Both the position numbers and the translations under genes were made by a program. Positions 1 to 11,129 of a DNA stretch of 64,000 nucleotides are shown here, one piece after another (within the stretch, counting starts at the first letter, position 1; every line of letters starts with the position of its first letter). Location: positions 25,272,695-25,336,694 of the forward strand of contig NC_037599.1 of assembly GCF_003073045.1 (NCBI RefSeq). The letters run 5' to 3'. The DNA comes from Pomacea canaliculata (Eukaryota; Mollusca; Gastropoda; Architaenioglossa; Ampullariidae). Under the pieces are notes generated by a model. That model did not search any database, had not been told where the DNA came from, and was given only the letters and a program-made list of their open reading frames with translations.

Positions 1-1834
1 CAGATAGGGAGTTGTGACAGAAATCATAAAAATGGGTTTTAAAAAAATGGAAAACCTTGTAGTTAGCAGTTAAATCAGTAAAGAATTAGTCCTGTCTTGA
101 CCAACAACGCAAGCATTGATATGTACAAATAATTTCTTGTCCCCCAACTGGCAACTTTTTAATACTTGAACTTGTGTCCCTCTTCCATCATTGTTGCCTA
201 AGCTAGGCATGGCAAACATACGGCCTGCAAACAAAACGGACACTGCAGCGATTCGCAAAATCTGTTATATAGATCTTTTTATATCTTCCTGAAAAGTTTA
301 GAAACTTCAGGAAGTTTGCTACAAGGATTATAACACTGTTCAGTTCTACCTGTGTGTAAACAGTTATTTCTCTTCATAAAATCAACACACACATCACAAG
401 ACTGAGTGATCAGCACCTCTCATCTCTGATGTAAGTGGAAACTGCGCAAACATTTCAGCCAGACAGAAAAAATTTTCATTAAAACAAAGTGTCAAGCATT
501 AGAGCAAAACACTGAAAATAGTCCTAAATGTTAATTTTGAACTGTGGCAGTTTTTGTTCAATGTATCTGTTGCTGTTGCATACAAGTTGCAAGTTGCTGT
601 TAAATTTTTTTCATTTGTTAAACAACTTGATTAATTTGCAATCATAAATGTGGCTAGCTACTAAACCATTTGTATGTTTCTAACTTTAAGTAATAAACAT
701 ATTCTGCAATAATTTTTATTAAATGACTTCAATTAGTTTTTGTGTGCAGCCCTAATGACAAATGTGACCCATGTCGCCCTCGGAGAGAAGACCCTCATGC
801 CTGGCCTAAGCCACTTTATATACTCTTATAACTCCACGGTTATGTCAGTAGAACTTTCAAAGATTAATATAATTAACTTTTTCTCATTGCATCTTAAAAT
901 AATTATGTTGCCATTAGGACTAGCTAGAGGCAGTTGTTTAATCCCTCCCTCCACCCCACACACATCAGATCAGTCCATTATTGCACTACATACTACCCTA
1001 CACAGCCAAAGCAAGGATAACTGCCCCCTTCGGGCAAAGAACATCAGTAGAATTAAATATTTTTAGATTAGGTTAGATTTTTTTCAGACTTGAAAGAAAC
1101 AGATGTCAATAAAAAAAATGTGCAGAAATGATCTTCCAACAAACTAGAATGCAAAATCCTGGCTTTTTTAACAAAGGAAAAAGGCTGGCATTTGGCACTT
1201 TAACTTTTCTAAAGGCACGATACATGTACAATTTTAGGTCAATTTCCATATATTCTTAAGTAAGGTTATAGGAGATCAAACTGAAAACAATAGAAAGGAC
1301 TGCCTGCTATGAATCTATTATACTGCATTTTCCCACTGATTTTTCAGTGTCTTCTCAGTGTATTTTCATTGCAGATACATGAATACATGAACATAAACAC
1401 ACATAAAAAGTGAATGACATTTATTCTGTAAGGCAAATTAAGAGTTCTTTAAATGTCTGTAAATGTCACATTGGTCAGGCTAACACCAACAATCTAGAGA
1501 AACCAAGCACTGCTTTCTAGCAATGCTATTTAATGTCATCAACATTTTAATACCTCATGAGTTTCAGTCTTTAAGGATTCTTCTACTCTGTACTTAAGCT
1601 GTGGTAGTGAATGATGTCACTAAATAAACAGTTCATTCCAAATCTTTTAAATGATAAAGGCCTGTCTCAAATTCAGACTAATGGCTACACAAATCCAGCA
1701 AGTTCCATATTCTGGAGCACAGAAAACATCTGATAATAATCTTGTTGCTTACACCAAGGGTTTTTCAGAGTTTGTTGATCAGAAGACATAACACAAATTA
1801 AATGACTTTGCTATTTCACTTCTAAGCAAGACTT
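1..1834. other. 3' flank of PRPF38A, no other gene seen
   Basis: This AT-rich stretch lies downstream of the PRPF38A stop codon (that gene reads leftwards). I see no convincing coding exon. Minus-strand AATAAA hexamers, read as tttatt on the plus strand, occur near 1420-1425 and near 715-720 and could be poly(A) signals of PRPF38A. The short open frames at 70-258 and 740-1066 have no recognisable domain and are probably chance. Confidence 0.6.
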
Positions 1835-4800
1835 CTAAGGCCGAAGAGGTGCCATGCCCAATTTAGATCTAAGTTCATTTGCTTCTCGAATATCTGCATC
1901 CTGCAATCTGCTGTGATGGCTACGACTTTTGCCATGGTCTCGGTGTCTACGTTCACGATCTCTTTCCCTGTCTGACTTCTCCCGGTTGCTGCGATCTCGA
2001 TGACGTTCTTTATCTGCTTCTTGACGATCTCGGTTGTTTCGACCCTTTCTGCTTTTACGTTTTCTGAAAAGCAACAATTTAAAACCAAAAATACTATTAC
2101 TAAGCATAGTGTCACAATATTTTTGTGCTTTTAAGGTCTTGACAAGACCTGATCACATCCACATCATTTGTCCAATCTTCACCAAATTTGGAAGGAATAT
2201 TTGTTTCAATTACAGGAATGTCTAACCACCGTTCATCTGACTTAAATGTCTTCAGATAGACAAGCCTGATGACATAGAAGGGGTAAATGATTTCTTAACA
2301 TTATACTGCATTTATTTATCTATCATAGTAGCAGCATCTACCAAACCTGAAAAACTCTCTTGACAGTTAATATTATGTCTACCATTTTAAATATACCTTA
2401 TTCATACCTTATTCAGAAACTGCTGTTTCCTCACAAATGCATGTACTCTGTGTTTGTTAATTAGTAATAAATGTAAATAAATGAGGGATAGGAGAATAAA
2501 CAGTACTGATGATGAATAGAAGACAAGTATAGGAAACACACAGAGGCACTGTGCAAAACACAACACTCCTGCCATTGTTGATTGCAGTTCCCGAAATCAA
2601 CTCTCAACCACCGTACCAAAGTGGTTGTCTTTCAAAAATGTTTAATCTTGGAAAGCAAGAAGAAATCCCGTGAAGTTAAGTCCAGATTACAGGGTGAATC
2701 TGAAGAGACCAGATTTTTTTCAGTCTAAAATTCTCTCAGCCACATTTTCATCTATTTTGGATGTAGACTGGTGTCTGACGTGTGTTCTATATTAAACACT
2801 TTCTTTGAAATTTTTTAGACCACTAATAGACCTGTGCTGATGATAGGGTAGCTTGTTCATAACCTTCTTCAAAATTTTAAGGATTTCTAATGCACCTTTA
2901 CCAATTTTTATGTAGAATTCAATGGTGTACTATTGCTCCTAGCTTGCTTGCATTGTTTCTATGACAGGGTACTTCAGCAGAGTTTACAAAAACAAATGTC
3001 AGGGCACTTTTAAGGCCTGAAACAGGTCCCACCGGTTGAGATCCCACTATGACACTGAACCAGGAAGTCCATGTGTAAGAACCTATACTGCAGGGTGCTT
3101 TCAAAAAAGACCTTGTGTTGTGTTTGTGTGTAAAATAGGGAAAATCTAATTTTTCCTGTACCCACAGTTTTTCCAAAAAAAAAACCAAAAAAAAAACTAT
3201 CATCTCCATAATATTAATATCACTTCAAAAATAATGATGTTTTTTACCTGTCTTCCTCCTCTCTGTGTCTTTTACCTGCCACAAAAATAAAATTCCTCAG
3301 TTATTTCTAGAAAAGACAAAAAATAAAAGGTGAAAATTAGCTCCGATTCATAATCTTTTATTTTAAAAAAGTATACCAAAGAACACCAAGAGACTGCATT
3401 AAAACAACAACAGCTGCCATAATATACACTGGAATGATTCAACCACCAACCTGGTGATCTGTGACGTTTTTCTCGCTCCCTAGACCTAGATCTTGCCTTT
3501 GTATCTCTGGTTTTACCATGTCGATCTCTGCAACAAATGGTTAAAAAAAAAAAAAAAGTGTGAGAAAAAGAGAAAACTGTCTCCACAATGGAAATGGTAG
3601 AAGATCTATGCACTTAATAATTATATCAAAACAATATGTATTTTACTCTGTGACCTAGTCCAAAAGATATTCCAACCCTGATGTGCAGCCTTGCAAGCTG
3701 CCTCATTTCTTGTCCAACCCACATATAGGTCAAGGGACTACTTCAAGATAGTCAACATAAAAAAATAAATAATTGGTGTATTCAAAGTTGATGGTTTATA
3801 TTTCACTTATCACGTGTCCTAGAATGTTTATCTGATGGTCCTGAAATACAAAAATCCCAAAACAAAGCATGCTGAACTTACCGTTTATGTGGGGATCTAG
3901 AACGACTCCGCTTGGATACTGGGACGGGGTTACTCCTTTCAGTATCTTTGTGACTCCTCTTTTCAGGTGTGGGGCTTCTTCGCACCTCCTGGCAAGTGAT
4001 ACAAATTTCAAAAATATTTTAATATTCTCCTTGCCATTTAGCATAAAACAGAATGCTCAGATAGAAACTCTGGAGGCCCTTTGATAAAGTCTGCCATGCA
4101 CTGAAGACATTGCATGGATCCAATGTGTCAGCAGGAATGTCTCTGTTATCTTACACAGTTTTTAATGTTTTGTTCAGTGTCACAATTAATCTTACATCCA
4201 CAATGGCTTCATATCAAACAGATATCAAACAAGTTAATTCCTAGAAGAATATCCTCCACCCCAATCTCCCTCAAAAAAGCCAGACTAAAATGAATGTAGA
4301 AAAAGTTAAATAAAACTATGTGTCATATGACTGAATGGAGGAAAAACTCACTCGGGGGAGCTCCTCTTCCTCCTCATCTGACTCCATTTCCTCGATGTCC
4401 TCCTCAACAGCACTGACACGTGGATCTAGCTGATTGCTCTCCTCCAAAACATTGCGTTTCTACCAGCAGATAAATAAGTAAGACATGATGGCATAATTGG
4501 GGAGACTTTTTCTTAAGTAACCTTTATTCTGATTGTTCTGCTTTAGTCTCCATCAAGCTTTCAAATAGAAGTATTCACAAAATATATACAACATAGAAAA
4601 CATTTAAAATACTTTGGTTTTTATCAGTTAAGGTATGAGGAAAACATAATCTCTTTCAAAATGGAAACAGATGACAACATATCAGGTCATCCTGATTCTG
4701 ACATTTCTAACTGCTTTCCCTTTTAAAGGCTAAAACTACAATCATTTTCATGTTTCACATGAGAATCAGTATAGTTCCCAATCGTTTAATTTCAGACTGT

Positions 4801-7800
4801 CAGAATACCTGAATTCTGGGAAGGATGACGTCACATGTCCTTTCATCACGGAGAAGTCCATCAATATACTCATCCATATGAGTGAGTTCAAACTCTGTAG
4901 ATATATAAAAACTGCACAAGAACTGTGGTACATAAACTCACTGACTCCGAAATCCATTTATATTTTGGTACACAAATGATTGTATGGTAATAACATGCAC
5001 AATACTATACAAATACAATCTCACTGTTCTTATCTGGATGTATTTCCCCATAACTTATCTCTCCTAAACATCTGTAAAATTCTTTAGACAACATGCATTA
5101 AATGACAAGGGCACTGATTCTTTATGTGTTAATAGATACAAGAAAACCAGATACATACTGCCATTTCTGTTCATAATTCTCATTTTTCTGTAATCATAGT
5201 ATAGTGGTTCAAGGTATTTGTAGCAATCCATTGATGTGCCTGTCAGACGCATGTAGAATGCCCCTAAAGCTCTCACATATCTGAAATGTAAATGAGAAAC
5301 TTTTACTTAAATGCCAGTTACATAAAACAATGGCATGAGGTGGAGGAGGAAAATATCTAAATCAGCGTTTGAGAAACGGTGGGGCGTGATGTGCTTACAA
5401 GGGCGAAGGTGGTCATTTTTTAAAAGTTTCTTATACCGGTATTAGTGAAATTAGCTTACATTGTGTGGCTAAGGGTACAGTGAATGCATCTAATTCCAAA
5501 GACTTGACAGTGAACACATTTAATTCCTGAAACTGTAAACTTATGTAATTGCTAAGACTGAAAAGTGAACTCATCCAATTCCTTACAATGTACAGTAAAC
5601 TCATCTAACTTTTAAGACTGTGCAGTTATCTCAGCAACGTCTGAAAAATCATGTGAAACCATAATCCAATTACATGTGTTATGCAGCATAAGACTTCCAA
5701 AAAAATAACCTCAATCCTCTGCATATAGAAAAAGGACTGATGATGTTATGTGGGGGATATCTGCCATTTTTGTAACAACATGGTGGTTGCTACAACTGCT
5801 GCGCCATTCTGTTGTGCATAACTATGGGGTGCAATGGTCAAAGTCACAATCAAGATGGCAAACATGCTAGAAAATAGCTTGAGCCTTCTCATTTTCAACA
5901 GTTAGAATGACACCAGAAGCTGATGCACTCCTTAGTCCTTAAGTAACTGACAAGATAAAGGCCTGACTAATGTCACTTTGCTGTCATAAGCATGGCCTAG
6001 CCCACCTGCAGTTTTGTAGTGGGGCAACATCCCAACAGTAAGTAGCAACAAGACCCTCAGATAAGGAAATTAGCTGTGAATGAAGTCAGGGTCATCTGAG
6101 CCAATTTGCAGCCCCAGACCAAATGGTGATGTTCTGGGTAGGGAGAAGTAACAGGGATCAGACATTGCTGAAATACCCTGCATGTCCAACAAAATGGTTC
6201 ATCACTCAACCAAGAACTGGAATATATATGTAGTATAAACTTTAGCTATGGGGTGGGGCCCATGGCAATCTCCCCTGAACTCTGAGGATAGGTCATGTGG
6301 GTTAGGAGTAGGAGCTGAGGGTGGGACAACATCTTCAGAAAAGCTTGAGGATTTAGGATGATAGCACCAGGCCAATGAAATACAAATACAATACGCCAAT
6401 ACAAATGTCTGATGATTGTCAGGTTTTTTTAAGATGTGCATTTTCGTGCATTTTTTTTCAGTGTTCTAATACAGTGTGCATGAGTGTGAGTCAACAGCAT
6501 AGCACTAGAAAACTCGTGTGGCCATCACCATTGCCAGCTTGTCTACTCTTTCTATATAACAAACAAAATATCTGTTCATACATTATATGTTTGATGCTAT
6601 CAAACTCCACCTGGAAACCCCCCGGGTAACCTGCCAGTCCCAAGCCTGGATGAAGGAGGAGGGTTGGGCACCGTGCTATTTGCTACAGAAACCACAAATA
6701 AAAAAGCACAACAACAGCCTGGACAGGAAGATCCCTCTTCGGAGGGGCCTATGATGCGTGCAGGCAACAGCCCTCGGTTAGTCAGCTCGCTAACCCATCT
6801 TGTCATGGCCAAGGCAAAAACCAGGATAGGGACCTAGAACATCAGAACCCTGTACGAGAGGAAAATCAGCTCAGGTAGCCAAAGAAATGAAGAACTATGA
6901 CATCAAGCTCCTTGGCCTGTGCGAGACAAGGTGGTATGGCAACGATCAGACCAGACTTTCGTCAGGGAAGACTATCATCTACTCTGGACATTAAGACCCT
7001 GACCATGACCATACACAAGGAGTAGCAGTACTGATGACACCAGAGGCAGCAAGAGCACTAATAGCATGGGAACCAGTTTCCCTACGCCTCATGTCAGCCA
7101 GGTTCAGCTCCAAAGGAAGAAAGATCACCATCATCCAGTGCTATGCATCTAACAACATGGCTAAAGAAAAGGAAAACGAAAACTTTTACAACTCCCTACA
7201 AGCACTGGTTGATCGTACTCCAAAACGAGACCTAAAGATCATAATGGGCGACATGAATGCCAAAGTTGGAAATGGCAACACAGAAAAAGGACACATAATG
7301 GGAAAGCACGGTGTGGGCAACTGCCGTGAAAATGGTGAGGTGTTCACAGACTTCTGCTTGTTCAATGATCTTGTAGTCGTAGGCACAGTTTTTCCACACA
7401 AAACCATTCACAAGACCGCCTGGACTTCACCAGATGGACATAAAGAAAACCAGATCAATCATATCCCCACTAATCGCCAGTTTAGAAGAAGCCTGCTGGA
7501 TGTCTTGGTAAGGCAAAGGTCCAGATGCAGCCACAAACCACCACCTGCTTGTGACAACCATGAAGATAAAGCTGAGGACTCAACAGACAGACCGCATCAC
7601 AAATTCAGTTTCTTAGAGACCGCAGAAAGCAAGGATTCAACATATTCTACATAACATTTGTGGATTCTGAGAAGGCTTCTGACTCCATAGACAGGGAAAC
7701 CATCTGGAAGCTGATGCAGCACTACGTATTTCCACCAAAGCTCATTGCCATCATCAGGCAGCTGTATGCCATGCCAGGTGATCCACAACAGAAAGCTGAC

Positions 7801-10156
7801 CGACCCCTTTGCAGTGAGGACTGGAGTGAGGCAAGGTTGTATGCTCTCGCTGACAATCTTCCTGATGGTCATAGACTGGATCATGAGAAGAACAACCTCT
7901 AGCAGCAACACAGGCATTCAGTGGACCTTCGCCAGGCAACTTGAGGATCTCGACTTTGTGGATGACATCAGCCTGTTGTCTCACAAGCAACAACACTAAA
8001 CAGACAAAGCTCACTCGGCTCTCAGTAGAAGCAGCGATGACTGGCCTGATCATCAACATCAAGAAGACGGAGGTAATGTGGGTCAACAACAAGCAAGAAG
8101 CACCACTCCAACTACATGGAGAATGTATTATAGAGTCTGACCTTTTCACCTACCTTGGCAGTATAATCAGCAAAGATAGAGGTACAAATGAAGATGTAAG
8201 AAGCCGAATAAACAAAGCCAGGTTGGCACTCCACACCCTGCAACCTGTCTGGAAACTCCAAGGCTTTTTCTCTAGGCATCAAATCCAATATCTTTAATAC
8301 AAATGTAAAGTCAGTCCTTCTGTATGGATCCGAGACATGGCGTGTGACAAACACCATCACCAACAAGATTCCGACATTCGTCAACAGATGTCCGTGCCAC
8401 ATCCTCAACATCCGATTGGCCTAGAAGATCTCTAACGACCTGTGGGAGAGAACCAACCAAAAACCTGCCAGCTAAGACATCAAGAAGCGGAAGTGGGGCT
8501 GGATCCCTCACACCCTGCAAAAGGAAGCCGACAATTTAAGAAGATAAGCTCTGGGTTGGAACCCACAGGGGAAGCACAGGGTTGGGAATTCCTTTCCTCC
8601 CTCTCCCTAATACCTGCTTTTCTAACTTGGCAGATCATTTTTCCCTCCATAATTGACATCATTGAAAAGACAAGGTATTATTCTCAGTTTCACATACTAA
8701 GAGACTATATCAATTGTAGCATTGTCTTAAAAAAATGGTGGATGTATCCAACAATGTGTACTGACTACCAGTTCCTTTCTGTATATAGCCAACTAATGCC
8801 ACTTACTTGAAATCTTCATTACGAATAAATTCAACAACAATGTCTTTCTCTGGCTGGATCTGTAGCATTTTCAAGATAAGACAGAGGAATGGCGATGGCT
8901 TAACATTTCCACCATAAACACCCCCAACGAACTTCAGCTCCATTGCTTTGTCCACAAGCAGTGCCGCTGTAATGAGAAGTAGTACTAACAAAGTCACGAA
9001 AAAGCCACATCGTGCTATCAAGTCTTTCTTTTTGGTCAGTAAGAAGTTTTCTCTTTCACTCTCTCTTACACACCAGTGGTTATGTCTACTGCTGTAACAT
9101 ATCTATGAACTGGACAGGAAGGACAAACTTCCCTATACTTGCATTCTATTCTCCTCGCCTAGTCAACTTTTATAATTGCTTCTCATTGTACTGATCAAGT
9201 AATTATGTCCACACTATGATAATACAGTAATCCCTAGCCACTTTGCGCCTCACCTTTCGCGGTTTTTATAAGAAATTAATGGGAAAAATGATTCACGGAT
9301 CTACGCTTCTTCGGGGTTTTTCTGCGAAATTCGATCAGTGGGAAACAAATATTTTATGAATTTTTAGATGAAAAAAGTGCATCAAAATATATTACATATA
9401 TTAATTCTAACAATAAAGAAATATTGGCTCAGTACAGTGGCACGTTGTGTACTTTTTCGTCTCTTGTTCTATTACAGGTACTGTATTATTCTACAGTACA
9501 TATTATGCGTTTGTTCTTTTATTTACTGTAAAGGTATAATACATGTGCAAAACAGTGTGGGAATGGTTATTAAGGAAATGGGAAAGGTTTATACAGCGTA
9601 AAAGTATGGGAGAGGGTTTATAAAGCCTTACTATAGTGTATAAATACATAAATAAATATGCCGTTTCTATTTTGCAGATTTTCGGTTATCGCAGGTGATT
9701 CTGGAATTCATCTCCCGCGATAAATGAGGGATTGCTGTAATAATAATAATTGGGAATTTATAAAGCTCAATATCCCAACCAAAGGCGGACTCATTGCACT
9801 GATCAAGATCACAAAATAGTAACAAAGATATAGAAGAAAAACAGTGCAAGGGCTCTCTAAAATTCTAATTATGATAGGTCTGTAATTTTGCAGCTGTTTC
9901 AGATTCTCAGCTGACACTGGGGGTTAGGATGGCAATAAAGTTATCAGACTTCAATTTCAACACTGCATGTCTATGAAAGTACTTAATGAATAAGTTACCA
10001 TCAACCTCAGCGAGATTATTGATTACCTGTGAGCGCAAAGCATTCCTCTTTCCAGTATCTGCATTCATAAATTCTTGTTCGAACAATTTTTTCGATTAAA
10101 TATTGTGGATTTGTCCCTTTTATCGAATGTGCATCTTTCACCGTCCTGTTAGCCAT
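1835..10156 (-). CDS. prpf38a: PRPF38A, pre-mRNA-splicing factor 38A
   Basis: Spliceosomal B-complex protein acting in the nucleus during spliceosome activation, with MFAP1 and SNU23 as known partners. Nine coding exons join in phase to 348 residues: 10156-10027, 8966-8807, 5280-5159, 4894-4809, 4459-4352, 3988-3882, 3527-3451, 3275-3248, 2063-1835. All introns are GT-AG. The start MANRTVKDAHS and the blocks YLIEKIVRTRIYE, FVGGVYGGN, LKMLQIQPEKD, MRLTGTSMDCYKYLEPLYYD and LDPRVSAVEED match the PRP38 domain (about residues 1-180) nearly residue for residue. Then comes an acidic run of E and D (about 187-200) and an RS/RE/RD-rich tail (about 205-330). The last exon ends in EANELRSKLGMAPLRP, a KLG-type end I do not recall in human PRPF38A. 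The start codon is fixed by the conserved first residues. The neighbour in head-to-head orientation is ORC1. Intron 2 holds a LINE relic and intron 1 a MITE. Confidence 0.96.
6600..8590 (+). mobile_element. Degraded RTE-like non-LTR LINE (endonuclease plus reverse transcriptase)
   Basis: The element lies in PRPF38A intron 2, antisense to that gene. It starts with a GC-rich leader (about 6603-6830) and the endonuclease opening TRIGTWNIRTLYE near 6818-6855. Endonuclease blocks follow: IIQCYA, IIMGDMNAKVGNG, HGVGNCRENGE, and a TW.SPDG..NQI.H motif (7034-7470). Reverse transcriptase pieces follow: VDSEKASDSIDRETIWKL (7660 on), VRQGCMLSLTIF, LDFVDDISLLSHK (the FADD-box equivalent, 7930-7990), then FTYLGSIISKDRGTNEDV and SVLLYGSETW. 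The frame breaks several times and there are stops, so no full protein is made. The copy stops near 8590, before the family's 3' end, so it is 3'-incomplete. The match is to the mollusc family often annotated as craniofacial development protein 2-like; the clade name RTE is from memory. Confidence 0.87.
9225..9737. mobile_element. MITE with CAGTAATCCCT-type termini (pogo/Tc1-mariner-like)
   Basis: The left end reads CAGTAATCCCT and the right end, reverse-complemented, reads CAGCAATCCCTCATTTATCG. Both ends are flanked by TA (9223-9224 and 9738-9739), the target duplication of the IS630-Tc1-mariner group. The 513-bp interior has no transposase frame. It sits in intron 1 of PRPF38A. Termini and TA flanks are seen directly; the superfamily is inferred from the TIR style. 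Confidence 0.7.
9750..9805. repeat. Dispersed retroelement-tail-like repeat
   Basis: A sequence of the type AATTTATAAAGC...AAAGGC.GACTCATTGCACTGATC resembles the tail repeats that recur widely in invertebrate genomes (a 'GCGC...CTCAAAGCGC' style tail). Related pieces lie near 14463 and 23655. The family is not identified. Confidence 0.35.
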
Positions 10157-11129
10157 CTTGGACGCTTCTGTTTCCACACTCGCGTACAGGAGAGCGGCTT
10201 CCCCTTTCGTTGTCCTACGGCTGTTGTCATTGGACCATTTTGAAGAACAACATCCAATCATTCAATCAGATACATGTTCCTGTACAAAAGCATTGTTTAG
10301 AGTTATGTTTCTTGATATCTGGCGGGAGAGGTCTGGGCATAGGCAAAAGACAAAACAGCTGTATTTATTTCAAGTGTGAACTTGTAGGTGTGTGTGTTTG
10401 GTTTTTTTTTAGAAGTGGTATCCGAGTAAATTTCGAAATGTGTCCAAGCTGATTTAAACTATCACTAGATCAGATCGGGTCTCATATGTATCTACCGACA
10501 TGATACATAGAACATACCATGCGATGTGTGTATGATTTACCGTTTTAATAAAATTACTACTAGGTAATATATTTATTCCCATTTATACTACCCACTTTTT
10601 TTTATTCGTTTATAAGTTCAGTACTGAAGTTAAAATCTCATCAGCGTATGCTGTCTATGTGCAATGGGCTTTCAGACCCTCCGAAAAATTTTCGTTCTTT
10701 TTTAAGCCAGCAATGCTATAGAGTACCTCACAGAAGAGTGAGGGAGAGTTGCTAATATATATGAACCAAAAATAGAGCACAGATTGGGATGCTAATTGAT
10801 TTCTGCTTTAGTTTTTGCTGTGCTGCATGAATATTTTAACATTGCTTTACCAAAAATTAAGGTTTATAATTTCACTTTCAAAGATCAAAGGGGATGCCAT
10901 GGTCACACGCCAAGTTGTGTGAATAAACAATTTAAAGGGTGTGTCTCTGTGTCATGTTTTATAGAGGGAGACAGGAAATCACTAAATGAAACAACCAAGA
11001 ACTCCCACCCCACAAAACAAACAAACAAACCAACAAAAGCTAAGAACTGAAAACTGGCTCTCAAGTTTAAAAAAAAAAAAAAACCAACAAAAATCAAGGC
11101 CTCCAGAAGTTCCGAAACCCATTGAAGAC
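10157..11129. promoter_or_regulatory. Divergent PRPF38A/ORC1 intergenic region, presumed bidirectional promoter
   Basis: This region separates the PRPF38A start codon (10156, minus) from the first supportable ORC1 codon (11130, plus). The first 150 bases next to PRPF38A are GC-richer and CpG-containing than the flanks, as expected for a housekeeping promoter; no TATA box stands out. I looked in all plus frames for the BAH domain expected at the ORC1 N-terminus and saw none. An A-rich run at 11020-11090 precedes the ORC1 exon and is a poor polypyrimidine tract. Confidence 0.45.

Noticed and set aside
5365-5395. hAT-like terminus (GTTTGAGAAACGGTGGGG)
   Set aside because: Only one end resembles a transposon; no partner terminus or target duplication found.
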